Part shown: in pieces, positions 23,278-34,513 of the stretch
Layout: every line of letters begins with the position of its first letter
Numbering within the stretch: position 1 is the first letter of the stretch
Source of the DNA: Craterostigma plantagineum
Lineage: Eukaryota; Streptophyta; Magnoliopsida; Lamiales; Linderniaceae
DNA length: 64,000 nt
Direction: 5' to 3'
NCBI GenBank assembly: GCA_027422505.1
Contig: JAPQWV010000005.1
Coordinates: 6,949,501 to 7,013,500, forward strand
The notes under the pieces: generated by a model
Databases searched by the model: none
The model's input: the letters and a program-made list of their open reading frames with translations, nothing else
What the model was told of the DNA's origin: nothing
Program-made: the position numbers and the translations under genes

Positions 23278-24480
23278 CTAATCCTTTGCTTGTCCATCCG
23301 TAGCAGTTGATAACGAATGCAACGCTTCAATAGCGTCTTTCTCATCTGACGAATGTGATGATTCTACGACGTTGGTACGCTCCAAATCTTTTGGCTTGCA
23401 AGCGTACAAAACGAACGCAGCAACCTCCACAAAGGACCTGAACTGCCTCCCGCCGTGATAGTAAAACTGCGCAAAAAACGTCCAATATTTATTTTTCTTA
23501 AATAAAAGCGCATCAGTAGCTAATAAAGAAAGATCGATTCCGTACTGTATCTTCTTTCCCGCTATTTCTTCTTCTCGTCTGCATTGCCCACCGCTCGAGG
23601 CGCTCGTGTAATGGAAGTTGCGACGTTTTGGGGAACAAAGGCAGCTCCATGTCTTCCAACACCGGGACAACAATGACCTTGTCTGGATCGCGTTCCAAGT
23701 TGCTAACTTGGATTTTACGCTTTTGGTCGTTATTTCCATCGGTGCGCAACTGCAGAAGGAATCTCTCGCCCGCCTGTGAATGATTCCCCTTCAAACAGAA
23801 AGATGCGCAATTTACATATGGGCATATAAATAAAAACCCTCAAAAGATCATTAGTTTGGAGTTTTATTTTATATATGTACCTCGTACATCTCTAGCATGT
23901 ACCGTTCGTCATACCCCGGGAACTTGTAAAGCTTGAAATGAGCTTCACTGCCCCCTTCTATGATTCTTGGTTTTTTGCTCAATCCACGTGGTTGCTGCAG
24001 CTCAAAAGTGAAAGAGTTATTTTCAACTCATATATATATAGATATATATTATACAAATGTGCGTATAAATATATTTGTCACGAGAAAAATTATACCTCGG
24101 CGTTTTCCCTTTCAACACCGGCAGATGATGATGCACTAGGCTTGTGCTGTCTTATAGATCTTAATGGGATAGATTCATGTGCTTGCTAAATTAATACAAG
24201 CCAAAAGATAAGGCATACCTTTAAACATGATCAAACATGTACATGAAAAAAATAAACAAAGCGATTGAGATTTACGTACATTAAACAATCGTGGAGTTAA
24301 TTCGAAATCATAATAGATTTGAACATCCACGAGGGCTTCTGGATTTTCAATCTCGATTGCATGATCTTCGCTCTTGTGTTCAATGCTTGGCTTAGTAGAT
24401 GTCATATAAACATCTATAAGTGCTTCTGGATTTTCAACCTCCATCGGAGTTTCTCCATTGTTTTGATTAGTAGATGTCAT
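23278..24480 (-). CDS. Type A MBD-like protein, copy A1 (273 aa)
   Basis: Five exons on the minus strand: 24280-24480, 24096-24185, 23881-23994, 23546-23773, 23278-23466; all in frame, 273 aa. The N-terminus has a duplicated phrase (MEVENPEALIDV and IEIENPEALVDVQ). A basic patch SKKPR precedes FKLYKFPGYDERYMLEMYE. The last two exons read RFLLQLRTDGNNDQKRK...PLHERLERWAMQTRRRNSGKEDT joined to FYYHGGRQFRSFVEVAAFVLYA. That W...R-x-R...D-x-Y-Y...FRS-x-x-E pattern is how methyl-CpG-binding domains read. Compared with A2 there is one extra intron (23995-24095). TATA box on the minus strand at about 24563-24570. Function not known; a nuclear, possibly DNA-binding role is inference. Confidence 0.62.
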
Positions 24481-25967
24481 TAGTAATGCGGAGTTTATTA
24501 AGTTAATTGAGAAATATGTATATTGTTGTTGAAACGTTAGAGTTGCAATGGGGGAGGGGGGGTTATATAGTTCTCTGAATTACTAACGCTTACAATTCTT
24601 TCACCAAATAAAGGAATTAAATAATTAACAAAATGTTATTATGATGTACATAATTAAATTACTTTATTTGAAGGTCAAACTCTCTCCAGATTTTGTGTTA
24701 AATAAGTGGAGATTATGTATATTATATGATTTGAAGAATAAAATATCGCAATTCGATTTTGTTATAAGTGGAGATTATATTTACATGATTTTTAATGGTC
24801 ATGTAATCTCTCAAAGAATAGCTTTAATGGGAGATAGTTTGACGCTTTGTAAATAAATCTCCCGCTACATAATTTATTAATTAAAAGATACACATGTTGA
24901 TGATAATTCTCATCCACAATCAGCAGTGTTTGATCCTATCCAATTTGAACTTTCACTTATATGGCAGCATCCATATACAATACCAACTAAAGGCATACAA
25001 TATGCCAACCGATATTAATTTCAGATAAATTACTCTCAATAAGAGTACATAATTTGAAGGTGGTCGGATAATATGCATTATGTTCAAATATTGAAAAGTT
25101 TTTATTTTACTTCGTATTCATTTGTTTCGTCGAGATTCTACTTGTGTCATGCATTCTTTAGCCAATAATATGTTTACCGCCTTCCGATGTTTTAAAATGC
25201 GTATTGCGCAATGTGATGCATTTTAGTTTCGATATTGAGTGGGCTTTAGCCACTTTTAGCACCAAAAACATAATATATTAACTACACAATCAAACAAATT
25301 AAGATGAAATTGCCTTCGGTCATGTAAGTAGACATGAAGTTTAAGAAACAACATTGAGATATTAACTGTTACAAATTACTCAAAATTATAATATTCCAAC
25401 CATATACTCAAAATCTAAATATATTCGGCGTTATCAAATTATTTATAACTATTACCGTCAATATAATCAATGTTCTGGGGTTTCCGATATCAAAGATCCT
25501 TGGAACAATTTCACCAAATTCTTGCATCTCCAAATCATCATGAATGTAAGTGAGTATTTAAACAAATATAATACGTCCCAAGCAGCGTGGGCATTTTAAG
25601 CAATAGTGTGAATACCTCGCTAAATTGTTCTTATAGCATGGCATGTCATGTTTAGCGTAAGACCCAAATAGCGCCGGAATATTGAATTGACAGCTCGCAT
25701 TAAATTGCTCTCTTATACACAGCATACGACGCAACTGCTATCGTTGAATCTACGCAAGTGCGAACGGGTAGTTGAAAAATTAACTAACATTATCGTCGTA
25801 GTTGTTAAGTATTATCGACATGCCGTCATTACATTCTCCAAAAGCCCATTTTTTCAAGAACAATAATAAGTGTCTTAAACCCTAAATTGTAATTAAAAGA
25901 GCATATCGTATTATTACGGAAAAAACTTTTAAATGCCTTCACATCATGGCGAACACACTAAATCTAC
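24481..25967. other. A1 promoter and spacer
   Basis: About 24500-24940 is homologous to the upstream regions of A2 (31690-32140) and A3 (43309-43740, beyond the CACTA), so it is the type A promoter. The rest is AT-rich spacer, repeated in part near 32300-32580. No gene seen. Confidence 0.45.
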
Positions 25968-26251
25968 TTAGATCTTCGACAACCTTTTTCTTTGATCGCC
26001 TCTTTCTCAGCTTTGGACCTTTTGTTCTTGCCTCCATCCATCGAGGCCAGGAGACATGGGAGAGCAAAGCAAACAAATCATCTACAACTAGAATTAAGGA
26101 TGCAATTAGAAAATAAATGCGAGGAAATATTCGAATACATTAATCGTAACGAACGTTTCGTTTATGCTCCCTTCTTGATATATTGGAATCTTAACGACAA
26201 CATTTCTGGCTTTTTTAGCTTGACCTCTGCATGTTCCTTCTTATTTTCCAT
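25968..26251 (-). pseudogene. Type B small protein, copy B3 (degenerate)
   Basis: Exon 1-like (ATG at 26249-26251, MENKKEHAEVKLKKPEM) and exon 2-like (25968-26081, CSPMSPGLDGWRQEQK) are both recognisable. The donor of exon 1 reads GA where intact copies read GT. Its exon-1 frame ends in IKKGA and a stop. Exon 2 also runs into a stop soon after the signature. Probably not functional as the same protein. Confidence 0.55.
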
Positions 26252-27119
26252 AAGCCTGGCTAAGTTATTTAGCGAGAGAATTGCTGTGAAAAAATAAAAT
26301 GGGAAGTGTATAGTGTGTTGCGAATTTGTGGTTGTGAAAGGGGACTTAATATAGCTGTCTGAATGAGACCATGCGTTGTTTCCTTTAATTAAACTGATAC
26401 AAATTAAATGATATTCGTTTTAAAGTCGCGACGAGAAATGCGACACAAATGGTGTTTTATTCTTCTTTAGAGTTGTTTAGTATTGAAATCCTTCCGTCGA
26501 TAATCACCAAATATTTGCTTTTACGCCACATTTTTCTCGTTGCGATAGGGTTTTTGTCGGAAAAAAAGTCGATGTGATTAGGACTTTGTCAGAAAAAAAA
26601 GTTTGTATCATAAAATATATTTTGCGTTACGTAAGGGAGCAAATCAACCCATGTGCAAAGGGCCTATCATCTATAAACTTGTACTGCAAGACTAATTCTC
26701 GCGATAAAAGCACGCAATTGTGCGATAATGTCGACTTTTCCTCATAAGTGCACGAACGAGAAATAGAATTTTTTTGTGAAGTATAAAGATAGAATTCATG
26801 TAACAAAGAACATGAATTAAGATGTTTCTGCTAAAAAATTGGTAAACTATCAAAGGACTGTTAACCATTGAACTTTTGAGTTGCTTCAAATGGCATCTCA
26901 ATTGCTTTTCTGATATCACTGAATCCATGCAAATGCAAAAAGTGCAGTTGAAAAATTAATTACCGTAATCGTTATGTTTTGTAAAGATTATTATTGCTAG
27001 TTCTTTATTCTTCCCAAACTGATTTTATGTAAAACCAGGAAATAAGCCCTCAACTTAACTAAAGGGTGCACATTAATTATTACATATAATGAAAAAAACC
27101 TAGTAAAAATGCATTCCAG
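26252..27119. other. Spacer between B3 and B4
   Basis: Contains the unit spacer that recurs at 19945 and 32910. A minus-strand ORF at 26692-26928 (MDSVISEKQLRCHLKQLKSS) has a counterpart at 33185-33415 with indels. Both look like parts of the duplicated spacer rather than a gene. Confidence 0.4.
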
Positions 27120-27421
27120 TTATAAGCAGCACATGATCTTAGGAAACTTCTCTTTGCTCGGCTCTTTTTCTGTCATAGACTTTTGTTCTTGTCTCCAGCC
27201 ATCAAGGCCGGGAGACATTGGATAGCACGGCAATGTATTCATCTACAATTGAGATAAACTGATGTAAGAAATCAAACGTATGAGACAAAAGATATATTTT
27301 AGATACGTTAATTGATAGGAAAAGTTACGTCGATGCCATCTTCTTGATTTACAGGAATTGGAACTATCAAAATTTCTAAGTTTCCTGGCTTGGCCACTGC
27401 ATTTGCCTTCTTATATTCCAT
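27120..27421 (-). CDS. Type B small protein, copy B4 (71 aa)
   Basis: Exon 1 27329-27421 (93 nt), exon 2 27120-27242 (123 nt), GT-AG intron of 86 bp. The frame is open for 71 aa. Exon 1 starts MEYKKANAVAKPGNLE and ends NQEDGID. Exon 2 has PCYPMSPGLDGWRQEQKSMT and a Lys/Glu tail. The stop has moved four codons downstream relative to B2 and B6 because the usual TAA codon is lost. TATATAAAGG-type box upstream (minus strand, near 27515). Function unknown. Confidence 0.58.
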
Positions 27422-28329
27422 TATTTTGCCGGAGTTATTTAGAAACAAAGAATTGCCGTGAAGCGTAAGACGAGTGTGTAATAATTTGGGTGTGAATTGT
27501 TGTTAAGGGGGCCTTTATATAGATGTCTCAATGATGACTGAATGAGATTTCTCCTCCATTAATGTGGTATTAATCAGATGATATTACGTTTCAAAGTCAA
27601 ATGTAATATCTTCAATGATTGCATGATTTTTTTTTTAAACGTATGCCTCTCCATTTTTTTGTTTTATTTTATTAGAGATTATGACGCGCTTTGCAAAATT
27701 TGAAGAAGAAACTTTCGGATATAATTGGCAACACAACATTATATCATTTCTAGTAATTATGTGTAATGCAAACTAATAGCCTTTAAGATTTTATGATGGA
27801 TTAAAATAAAACAATTTATAAATTCTGTGATTCTGATGGAAGATTATATATGTTTTTTCTCCGAGACGGAAAATATCCACGCGACAAGAAAGTGAGGTTA
27901 AAATCATTCTAAACATTGTATTTCGTCTACAAAATTTTTAGTAATGAAATCCTATCGACATTATAGGCGTGCGTCGCATCAAGTGCGTGTAAATTCTCAC
28001 TAGGTGTTCGTTTTTGAGCTCAGTTGTTCAGATGACAGACACAAATAGGGCAACAACCCAATTATTTGACATGCCTATAGTAAAATAAAATTTTGCAAAG
28101 GGTATCTATACTCTTTTCTTAAACGTTAATGGTTGGGGTAAATTGTCAAATTTTAGTCTTTCAATCGATGCAACTAAAAAATTAATATTAAAATGAAAAA
28201 AAACCACCCACTACATTTCTTATTGTACATTCCAATTTTACTCTATTTTTACTATATATTTAAATGTTGTATAGCACACGCATTTGAGTTTGCAAAGAGG
28301 GACAAATATCATTTATAAGCATGCGCTAT
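27422..28329. other. Spacer between B4 and the first CACTA element
   Basis: B4 promoter, then AT-rich spacer with no exon recognised. The final segment (agagggacaaatatc... up to tgcgctat) continues, beyond the CACTA insertion, at 30450. Confidence 0.4.
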
Positions 28330-28953
28330 CACTACAAAAAAAATTCCATTTAGCGACTACAAATTGTAGTCGGTATAGGCATAATTTAGTCGCTAAATAC
28401 GTTTTAGCGACTACAGTAGCGACTACGAACTGTAGTCGCTAAATGGCTTGTCGCTAAATTTATGTGGTCGGCAATTAGTCGCCATTAGCGACTGCACCAG
28501 CGACTACACAGTTTGTAGTCGCTAAAATGGTAGCTACTACATCAGGGACTAAAACTCTAGTCGCTGATATGCTGTTTTTTAAGTATTTTCTTTTTTCAAT
28601 TTTTTTAAACTGAAATTAAATAATCAATATTAAATAAAAGATAAAGCAGAATGAAATTTTAAATTTCATTAATATATACTAAAATCAATCTACATAAAAT
28701 CAACAAATAAAAACAAAACAAACAATTATAGCATAGCTAGCAACATCTTAAATGCAATGATCCTCTTCGTTTCTTAGTATTTCTCTTCGTTTGTCGATCA
28801 TTGACGATTCCAGGTAATTCCTCTCTGAAACCTCAATATGGTCATTTTCTCTAACCAATCTTCGGATGTCTTCATCTGGACTAGGAGAAAGGGCAGCTCA
28901 ACTTCAATCTAGAAAATCAGTTTGGCAGCAACCATTTGCAAAGATCACTCGGG

Positions 28954-29705
28954 CTATTCTTTACTTTGGTCATGGCGTCGAACTTCTTGATTCTTGAACC
29001 TTCCCTTGCTGCAACAACAGTCGACTGGCTTCTGGCAGCTCTGGCTATCTGTTGATTCTTCACCTGCTTTGATCATGGCCATGATTTTGCACTTGAGTTC
29101 ATTCACAGGCTCCTTCAAGCTATAATGGTCGAAGATGCAATCACAGAGGGCCAAAAGCTGCCTCAACGGCTTGCCTCGTGGTCCTGTATATACATATAAA
29201 TGGCTCAAAATCATCATGCAAATCTGGAAAATGCATAAATATATAAGCAAACTACCGTCCATTATCAGAGAAGAGACATTTTGAACACTCACAAAAACTT
29301 GGTACTGACCCTTCGTGATTTTGACATTCAAAGAAGTTATCAATCACTGGGATGGACGAAAAACAACCCTTCTCAACCAACCCCGAAGCCGCCCATGATA
29401 TCCTGGAAGATGCCAAGAAAGCAAGGTCATTTAAGCTCGTTTGAGCTGCAGAAATAACAAACAACATAGCATTCGAAATTAAATTAACATAACCACGAAT
29501 ATAATCGAAAAATCGGGAGGTGCTGACCAAGCAACAGGAGAAGGAGAGAGAGCAGTACCAAGCTTGGCGGTGCAACTGAGTGGAGTGGCGGAGAGCGGGT
29601 CTTAGCGTCGGACTGGCGGAAGAAGCTGATAGAGCTGCACCTCCGGTCGTCGCGGACGAGGTGGCTAAATCCGGCTAGGGTCCCGACCTGTACCTCTTCA
29701 CACAA
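28954..29705 (-). pseudogene. Unrecognised, possibly captured gene pieces inside CACTA
   Basis: Minus-strand frames 28954-29343 (…GPRGKPLRQLLALCDCIF…) and 29252-29575 (…SLNDLAFLASSRISWAASGLV…SIPVIDNFFECQ) have protein-like composition. They are bounded by splice-like signals, as expected of exons from a cellular gene. I cannot name the source. They may be fragments captured by the transposon or remains of its own second gene. Confidence 0.35.
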
Positions 29706-29821
29706 ACAGCAGACTCATCAATCGAAAACTATAGTTTATATCTAAAATCAAACATAAAGTACAAATTTCCCAGACGGCTCTTCAACATCAAAACAGCTGA
29801 TTAAAAGCAGACAACAGTGCT

Positions 29822-30060
29822 AGGCTACCTCTCGGTCCGAGGCAGTTTGTTCCTCCACCTCCTTAGGGCAGCGGCGGCACCGTAACGGGAAGAGGGGCAC
29901 GGGCAGTGACGATGCACGGCAGGGGCGGCGCGGCTACGGGAACAGCGGGCGCGGGCAGTGATGGCGGTGCGGTCGGCGCTGCGAACGGCGGTGTAGCGAG
30001 GGCGGCGCTGACGCTGGCGGCGCGAACGGGGCGGCGGGGAATTTTCAATGTGGAGCTGAG
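29822..30060. other. GC-rich block inside the CACTA element
   Basis: Abrupt shift to very GC-rich, GGC/GCG-repetitive sequence. It is open on both strands, giving Ala/Gly- or Ala/Pro-rich frames, which is a composition effect. It may be a captured 5' UTR or first exon. Confidence 0.4.
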
Positions 30061-30590
30061 ATTTAGTTTTGGTCGAACTGTGTGCGCGAGGTCGCGATTT
30101 GAGAATTTCACGAAAGTGAAATTTAGGGTATTAATTTTAGCGACTACACTTTTGTGGTCGCTAATATTACTATATGTAGTCGCAAAAATAAAATTAGCGA
30201 CTGTTTCCGAGGCCAAAATGTTAGTTGATTTAGCGACTACAGAAATGTAGTCGCTAAATTACGCCAACGTAGTCGCAAAAATGTTTAGCGACTACTTTTT
30301 CTTTGTTAGTGTCTGTTTTTGTAGTCGCTATTTGCGACTACAACAGCGTAGTCGCTAATTGAAAAAGTTAGTCGCTATTTTGTAAAAACAGCGACTACGG
30401 AGGTGTTAGTCGCTATTTGTAGTCGCTGTTTGAGCTTTTTTTTGTAGTGTATACTTCCAAGTGATAAAAAACACAGACACTCGACCACAATTAAGTTGCA
30501 ATGTCGACTTTTCCTCATTGATGCGCAAAAAAAGACACATTTTATTAAATGATGTTTGTGGTTCTACACATATGTACATATTAGGATTAA

Positions 30591-31661
30591 TTACGGTCTG
30601 TCTTTTGTTCGTCCCCCATCATTGACAGTTGATAAGGACGCCAGGGCTTCAATGGCGTCCTTCTCGTCCGATGAGTCTACATTGTTGGTTCGTTCAAGAT
30701 CTTTAGGCTTGCAAGCATATAGAACGAACGTCACAACCTCCACAAAGGACCTGAACTGCCTCCCGCCATGATAGTAAAACTGCACAAAACGTACAATCAA
30801 ATAAAAGACGCAATTATTCGTGTATTTTTCCTTGAATAAAGCGCATCGATAACTAATACAGGAAGATCAATTTCGTACCGTATCTTCCTTTCTGCTATTT
30901 CTTGTTCTAGTCTCCACAGTCCACCGCTCGAGACGCTCATGTAATGGAAGCTGCGACGTTCTGGGGAACAATGGCATCTCCGCGTCTTCCAACACTGGGA
31001 CAGTGGCATGGGTTTGATCGCGATCCAAGTTGCTAACTTGGACTTTATGTTTTTGGTCATTATTTCCATCAGTGCGCAACTGTAGAAAGAATCTATCGCT
31101 GGTTTGTGGATATCTCGCCTGCATAAAAAAGAGACGCGCATTATGTAGCATATAAAATAACTCTCACTAGAACATTAGTTTAGATGTTGATAATATATAT
31201 ATACCTCATACATCTCCAGCATATATCGTTCGTCGTTGCCCGGGAACTTGTAAAGCTTGAAATGAGCTTCACTACCCCCTTCTATCTTACGCGGTCTTTT
31301 GCTCGATGCACTAGGTTCGTGCTGTCTTATATCTGATTTTGATCGGATAGATTCGTGTACCTGATAAATTTATTACAAAGCCAAATGTGATGACAGACTA
31401 AAACATGATCAAACATGTACATGAAAAAAAAAATAAACAAAGAGATTGAGATTTACGTACATTAAACAATAGTGAAGTTAATTCAAAATCATAATAGATT
31501 TGAACATCCACGAGGGCTTCTGGATCTTCAATTTCCATGACAAGATCTTTGCTCTTATCTTTAATGCTCGACCTAATAGATGCCATAGAAACATCTATTA
31601 GTGCTTCAGGGTTTTCAACCTCCATAGGATTTTCTCCATTGTTTTGATTAGTAGATGCCAT
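30591..31661 (-). CDS. Type A MBD-like protein, copy A2 (261 aa)
   Basis: Four exons on the minus strand: 31461-31661, 31205-31360, 30879-31118, 30591-30779; 201+156+240+189 nt, all phase 0, 261 aa. Residues 1-67: acidic, with repeated NPMEVENPEALIDV / VMEIEDPEALVDVQ. Residues 88-92: KRPRK, nuclear-signal-like. About 103-135: FKLYKFPGNDERYMLEMYE + ARYPQTSDRFF, which could be a first diverged MBD-like unit. About 176-222: LPLHERLERWTVETRTRNSR + KEDTFYYHGGRQFRSFVEV, the better MBD-like unit. Acidic/Ser-rich tail. TATA on the minus strand near 31750. The cleanest copy of the family; MBD assignment is by eye only. Confidence 0.65.
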
Positions 31662-32639
31662 TAATAATGCCGATTTTATTTATTTAATTGAAGAAATATG
31701 TATATGGTTGTTGAAACGTGAGAGTTGCAATGAGGGGAGATGGTTTATATAGTTCTTTGAATTACTAAGGCTTATAATTCACCTAACAAAGGAATTAATT
31801 AATTAAATTTATATGTTTCAAAATCAAACATAATATTATTATGATTTACATAATTACATTATAAACTCTCTCCAGATTTTGTGTTAAATAAGTGGAGATT
31901 ATATATTACATGATTTGGAAGAATAAAATATCCCAATTCAATTTTGTTTTAAGTAAGTGGAGATTATATTTACATGATTTTTAAGGGTCATGTAATCTCT
32001 CAATTAATAGCATTAATGGGAGATAATTTGAGTAGAAAATTAAAGTGCTTTGTAAATAAATATTCCACTACATCATTTATAATTAAAAGATATACATGTT
32101 GATGATAAGTTCTCATCCCCAATCAGTTGTGTTTTGATCCTATCCAATTTGAACATACACTTATATGACAATGTATCCATATTCAGTACCAACTAAATGC
32201 ATACAATATGCAATCCAACCAATATTAATTTCATTGCCAAATAAGTTACTCTGAATAAGTGTACACAATTTGAAGGTGATCGGATAATATGCATTTTGTT
32301 CAAATATTGAAAAGATTTTTTTTACTTCGTATTAATTTGTTTAGTCGATATTATACTTGTGTCATGCATTATTTAGCCAATAATCTGCTCATCGCCTGTT
32401 TTAAAACGCGTATTGCGCAATGTCACGCGTTTTAGTTTCGATATGGGGTGGGCTTTTCGAACAAGCCACCTATAGCACCAACAAACATAATATATTAACT
32501 ACACAATCAAACAAATTAAGATGAAATTGTCTTCAGTCATGTAAGTAGACATGACGTTTAAGAAATAACATTCTGATATTAAGGATGCAATTAGAGATAA
32601 AATGCGAGAATAAAATATTCGGATACATTAATTGCAATG
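31662..32639. other. A2 promoter and spacer
   Basis: 31690-32140 is the conserved type A promoter. The stretch to 32590 is spacer like that upstream of A1, joined directly to B5 sequence, so B5 exon 2 seems to have been deleted here. Confidence 0.45.
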
Positions 32640-32745
32640 AGAGTTTAATTTACGCTCCCTTCTTGATATATTGGAATCTTAACAAATTGTCAACATTTCT
32701 GGCTCTTTTAGCTTTGACCTCTGCATGTTCCTTCTTATTTGCCAT
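32640..32745 (-). pseudogene. Type B small protein, copy B5 (exon 1 only)
   Basis: Exon 1-like sequence starting MANKKEHAEVKAKRAR at 32743-32745, closest to B3. A base insertion shifts the frame after GluVal. No exon 2 with the DGWRQEQ signature follows within the spacer. Confidence 0.55.
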
Positions 32746-33616
32746 AAGCATGGCTAAGTAATTTAGAGCGAGAATTGTTGCGAAAAAATAAAATGGGGAG
32801 TGTGTAGTGTGTGTATGTGAATTGTGGTTGTGAATGGGACTTTATATCGATGTCTGCATGAGACCATGCGTTGTTTTCTTCAATTAAACTGGCATAAATC
32901 AAATGATATTACGTAGTCGTGACGTGAAATGCGACGCTTGAATGTTGTTTTATTCGTCTTCATGAGTTGTTTAGTATTGAAATCCTACCGTCTATAATCA
33001 ATCACCTTTGCTTTTTCACCACATTTTCTCGTTGTTTTGATAGGGTTTTATCGGAAAAAAGTCGATATACTGATTAGGATTTTGTCAGAAAAAGTTTGTA
33101 ATCGTAAAATAATTTTTGTGTTGCGTTAGGACGCAAATCAACCCATACGCAAGGTTGTATCATCTATAAGTTTGTACTGCAAGACTAATTCTCACGATAA
33201 AAGCACACGCAATTGTGTGATAATGTCGACTTTTCCTCGTAGGTGCGCGAAAGAAAAATAGAATATTTTTTGTAATAAAGATATAATTCATGTAACAAAG
33301 AACATGAATTAAGATGTTTATGCACTTGGCAAGCAATCAAAGGACTGTTAATCATTGAACTTTTGAGTTGCTTCAAATGGCATCTCAATTCCTTTTCTGA
33401 AATCACTGAATCCATGCAAGTGCGAAAGTGCAGGTGAAAAATTAATTACCGTAATCGTTGTGTTTTGTAAAGATTATTATTGCTAGTTCTTTATTCTCAG
33501 CAAACTGATTTTATGTAAAATCATGAAATAAACCCTCAACTGAACTAAAGGGTGCGCTTACATATAATGAAAAATAGTAAAAATGCATTCCCATTGCAAC
33601 CATCACATTAATAAAC
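32746..33616. other. Spacer between B5 and B6
   Basis: Third copy of the unit spacer (compare 19945-20640 and 26425-27060). No gene recognised. Confidence 0.4.
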
Positions 33617-33909
33617 TTAGATCTTCGGAAACTTCTCTTTGGTCGGCTCTTTTTCTGTCATAGACTTTTGTTCTTGTCTCCATCCATCAAGGCCGGGAGA
33701 CATTGGAAAGCAAGGCAAGTTATTAATCTACAATTGAGATAAAAAGGATGTAACAAGAAAGCAAACATATGAGACAAAAGATATATTTTGGATACGTTAA
33801 TTGATAGGAAAATTACGTCGATGCCATCTTCTTGATTTATAATCTGAACTATCAAAATTTCTGTTTTTCTTGGCTTTTTCGTCTCTGCATCTGCCTTCTT
33901 ACTTTTCAT
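33617..33909 (-). CDS. Type B small protein, copy B6 (67 aa)
   Basis: Exon 1 33817-33909 (93 nt), exon 2 33617-33727 (111 nt), GT-AG intron of 89 bp; 67 aa in frame. Starts MKSKKADAETKKPRKTE, ends exon 1 with NQEDGID; exon 2 has PCFPMSPGLDGWRQEQKSMT and ends FPKI. Exon 2 begins ATT rather than ATG, so unlike in B1, B2 and B4 it could not start translation alone. That supports splicing of the two exons. TATA-like tatatatag upstream near 34002. Confidence 0.6.
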
Positions 33910-34513
33910 TATTTGGCCGAAGTTATTTAGGGAGAAAGAATTGCGGTGAAGCGTAAGACGAGTGTGTAATTTGGGTGTGAGTTGTTGTTGTTAAGGGGGC
34001 CTATATATAGATGTCTCAATGATGAATGAATGAGATTTCCCTTTAATTAATGTGGAATTAATCAGATGATATTACGTTTCCAATTCAAATGTAATATCTT
34101 TAAAGCTTGCATGATTGCTTTTTTAAAAGTATCTCTCCATAATTTTGTTTGACTTTGTTAGGGATTATGATACGCTTTGACAAATTTGAAGAAGAATTGG
34201 GGTATAATTAGGCAACACACAATATCATTTCTAGTAATTATGTGTAATGCAAACTAATAGCCTTGAATAAGATTTTAAGATGGATTAAAAATAAAACAAT
34301 TTAAACGCTGTATAGAACACGCATTTGAGTGTGTAAAAAGAGGGACAAGTATCATTTATAAGAATGCTATACTTTCAAGCGATAAAAAACACAGACACAC
34401 GACCCCAAATATGTTGCAATGTCGACTTTTGCGCATTGATGCACACAAGAAAAAAAGGTACATTTTATTAAATGATGTTTGTGCTTCTACATATATGTAC
34501 ATATTATGATTAA
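33910..34513. other. Spacer between B6 and A3, with a CACTA empty site
   Basis: B6 promoter then spacer. Around 34340-34390 it reads agagggacaagtatc...aatgctatactttcaagc, the uninterrupted version of the site occupied by the CACTA element at 28330-30449. Confidence 0.6.

Larger units (their letters stand above)
28330..30449. mobile_element. Non-autonomous CACTA element (possible gene-capturing)
   Basis: 2120 bp with CACTACAAAAAAAA at the left and its inverse TTTTTTTTGTAGTG at the right; the 3-bp duplication TAT flanks it (28327-28329, 30450-30452). Subterminal regions (28350-28560 and 30130-30430) are packed with direct and inverted copies of TAGCGACTAC / GTAGTCGCTA, as transposase-binding regions of CACTA elements are. 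The interior has no transposase. It carries other sequence, with apparent exon-like pieces on the minus strand. The homologous interval at about 34340-34390 lacks the element and has one TAT. Confidence 0.93.

Noticed and set aside
29863..30250. Ala/Pro- and Ala/Gly-rich ORFs on both strands
   Set aside because: Composition effect of a GC-rich block; neither frame has conserved-looking sequence.
26692..33415. ORF MDSVISEK... present at 26692-26928 and 33185-33415 as a possible third gene type
   Set aside because: The two copies differ by frame-changing indels, the third spacer copy (20161-20343) does not keep the frame, and no start/splice context is conserved.
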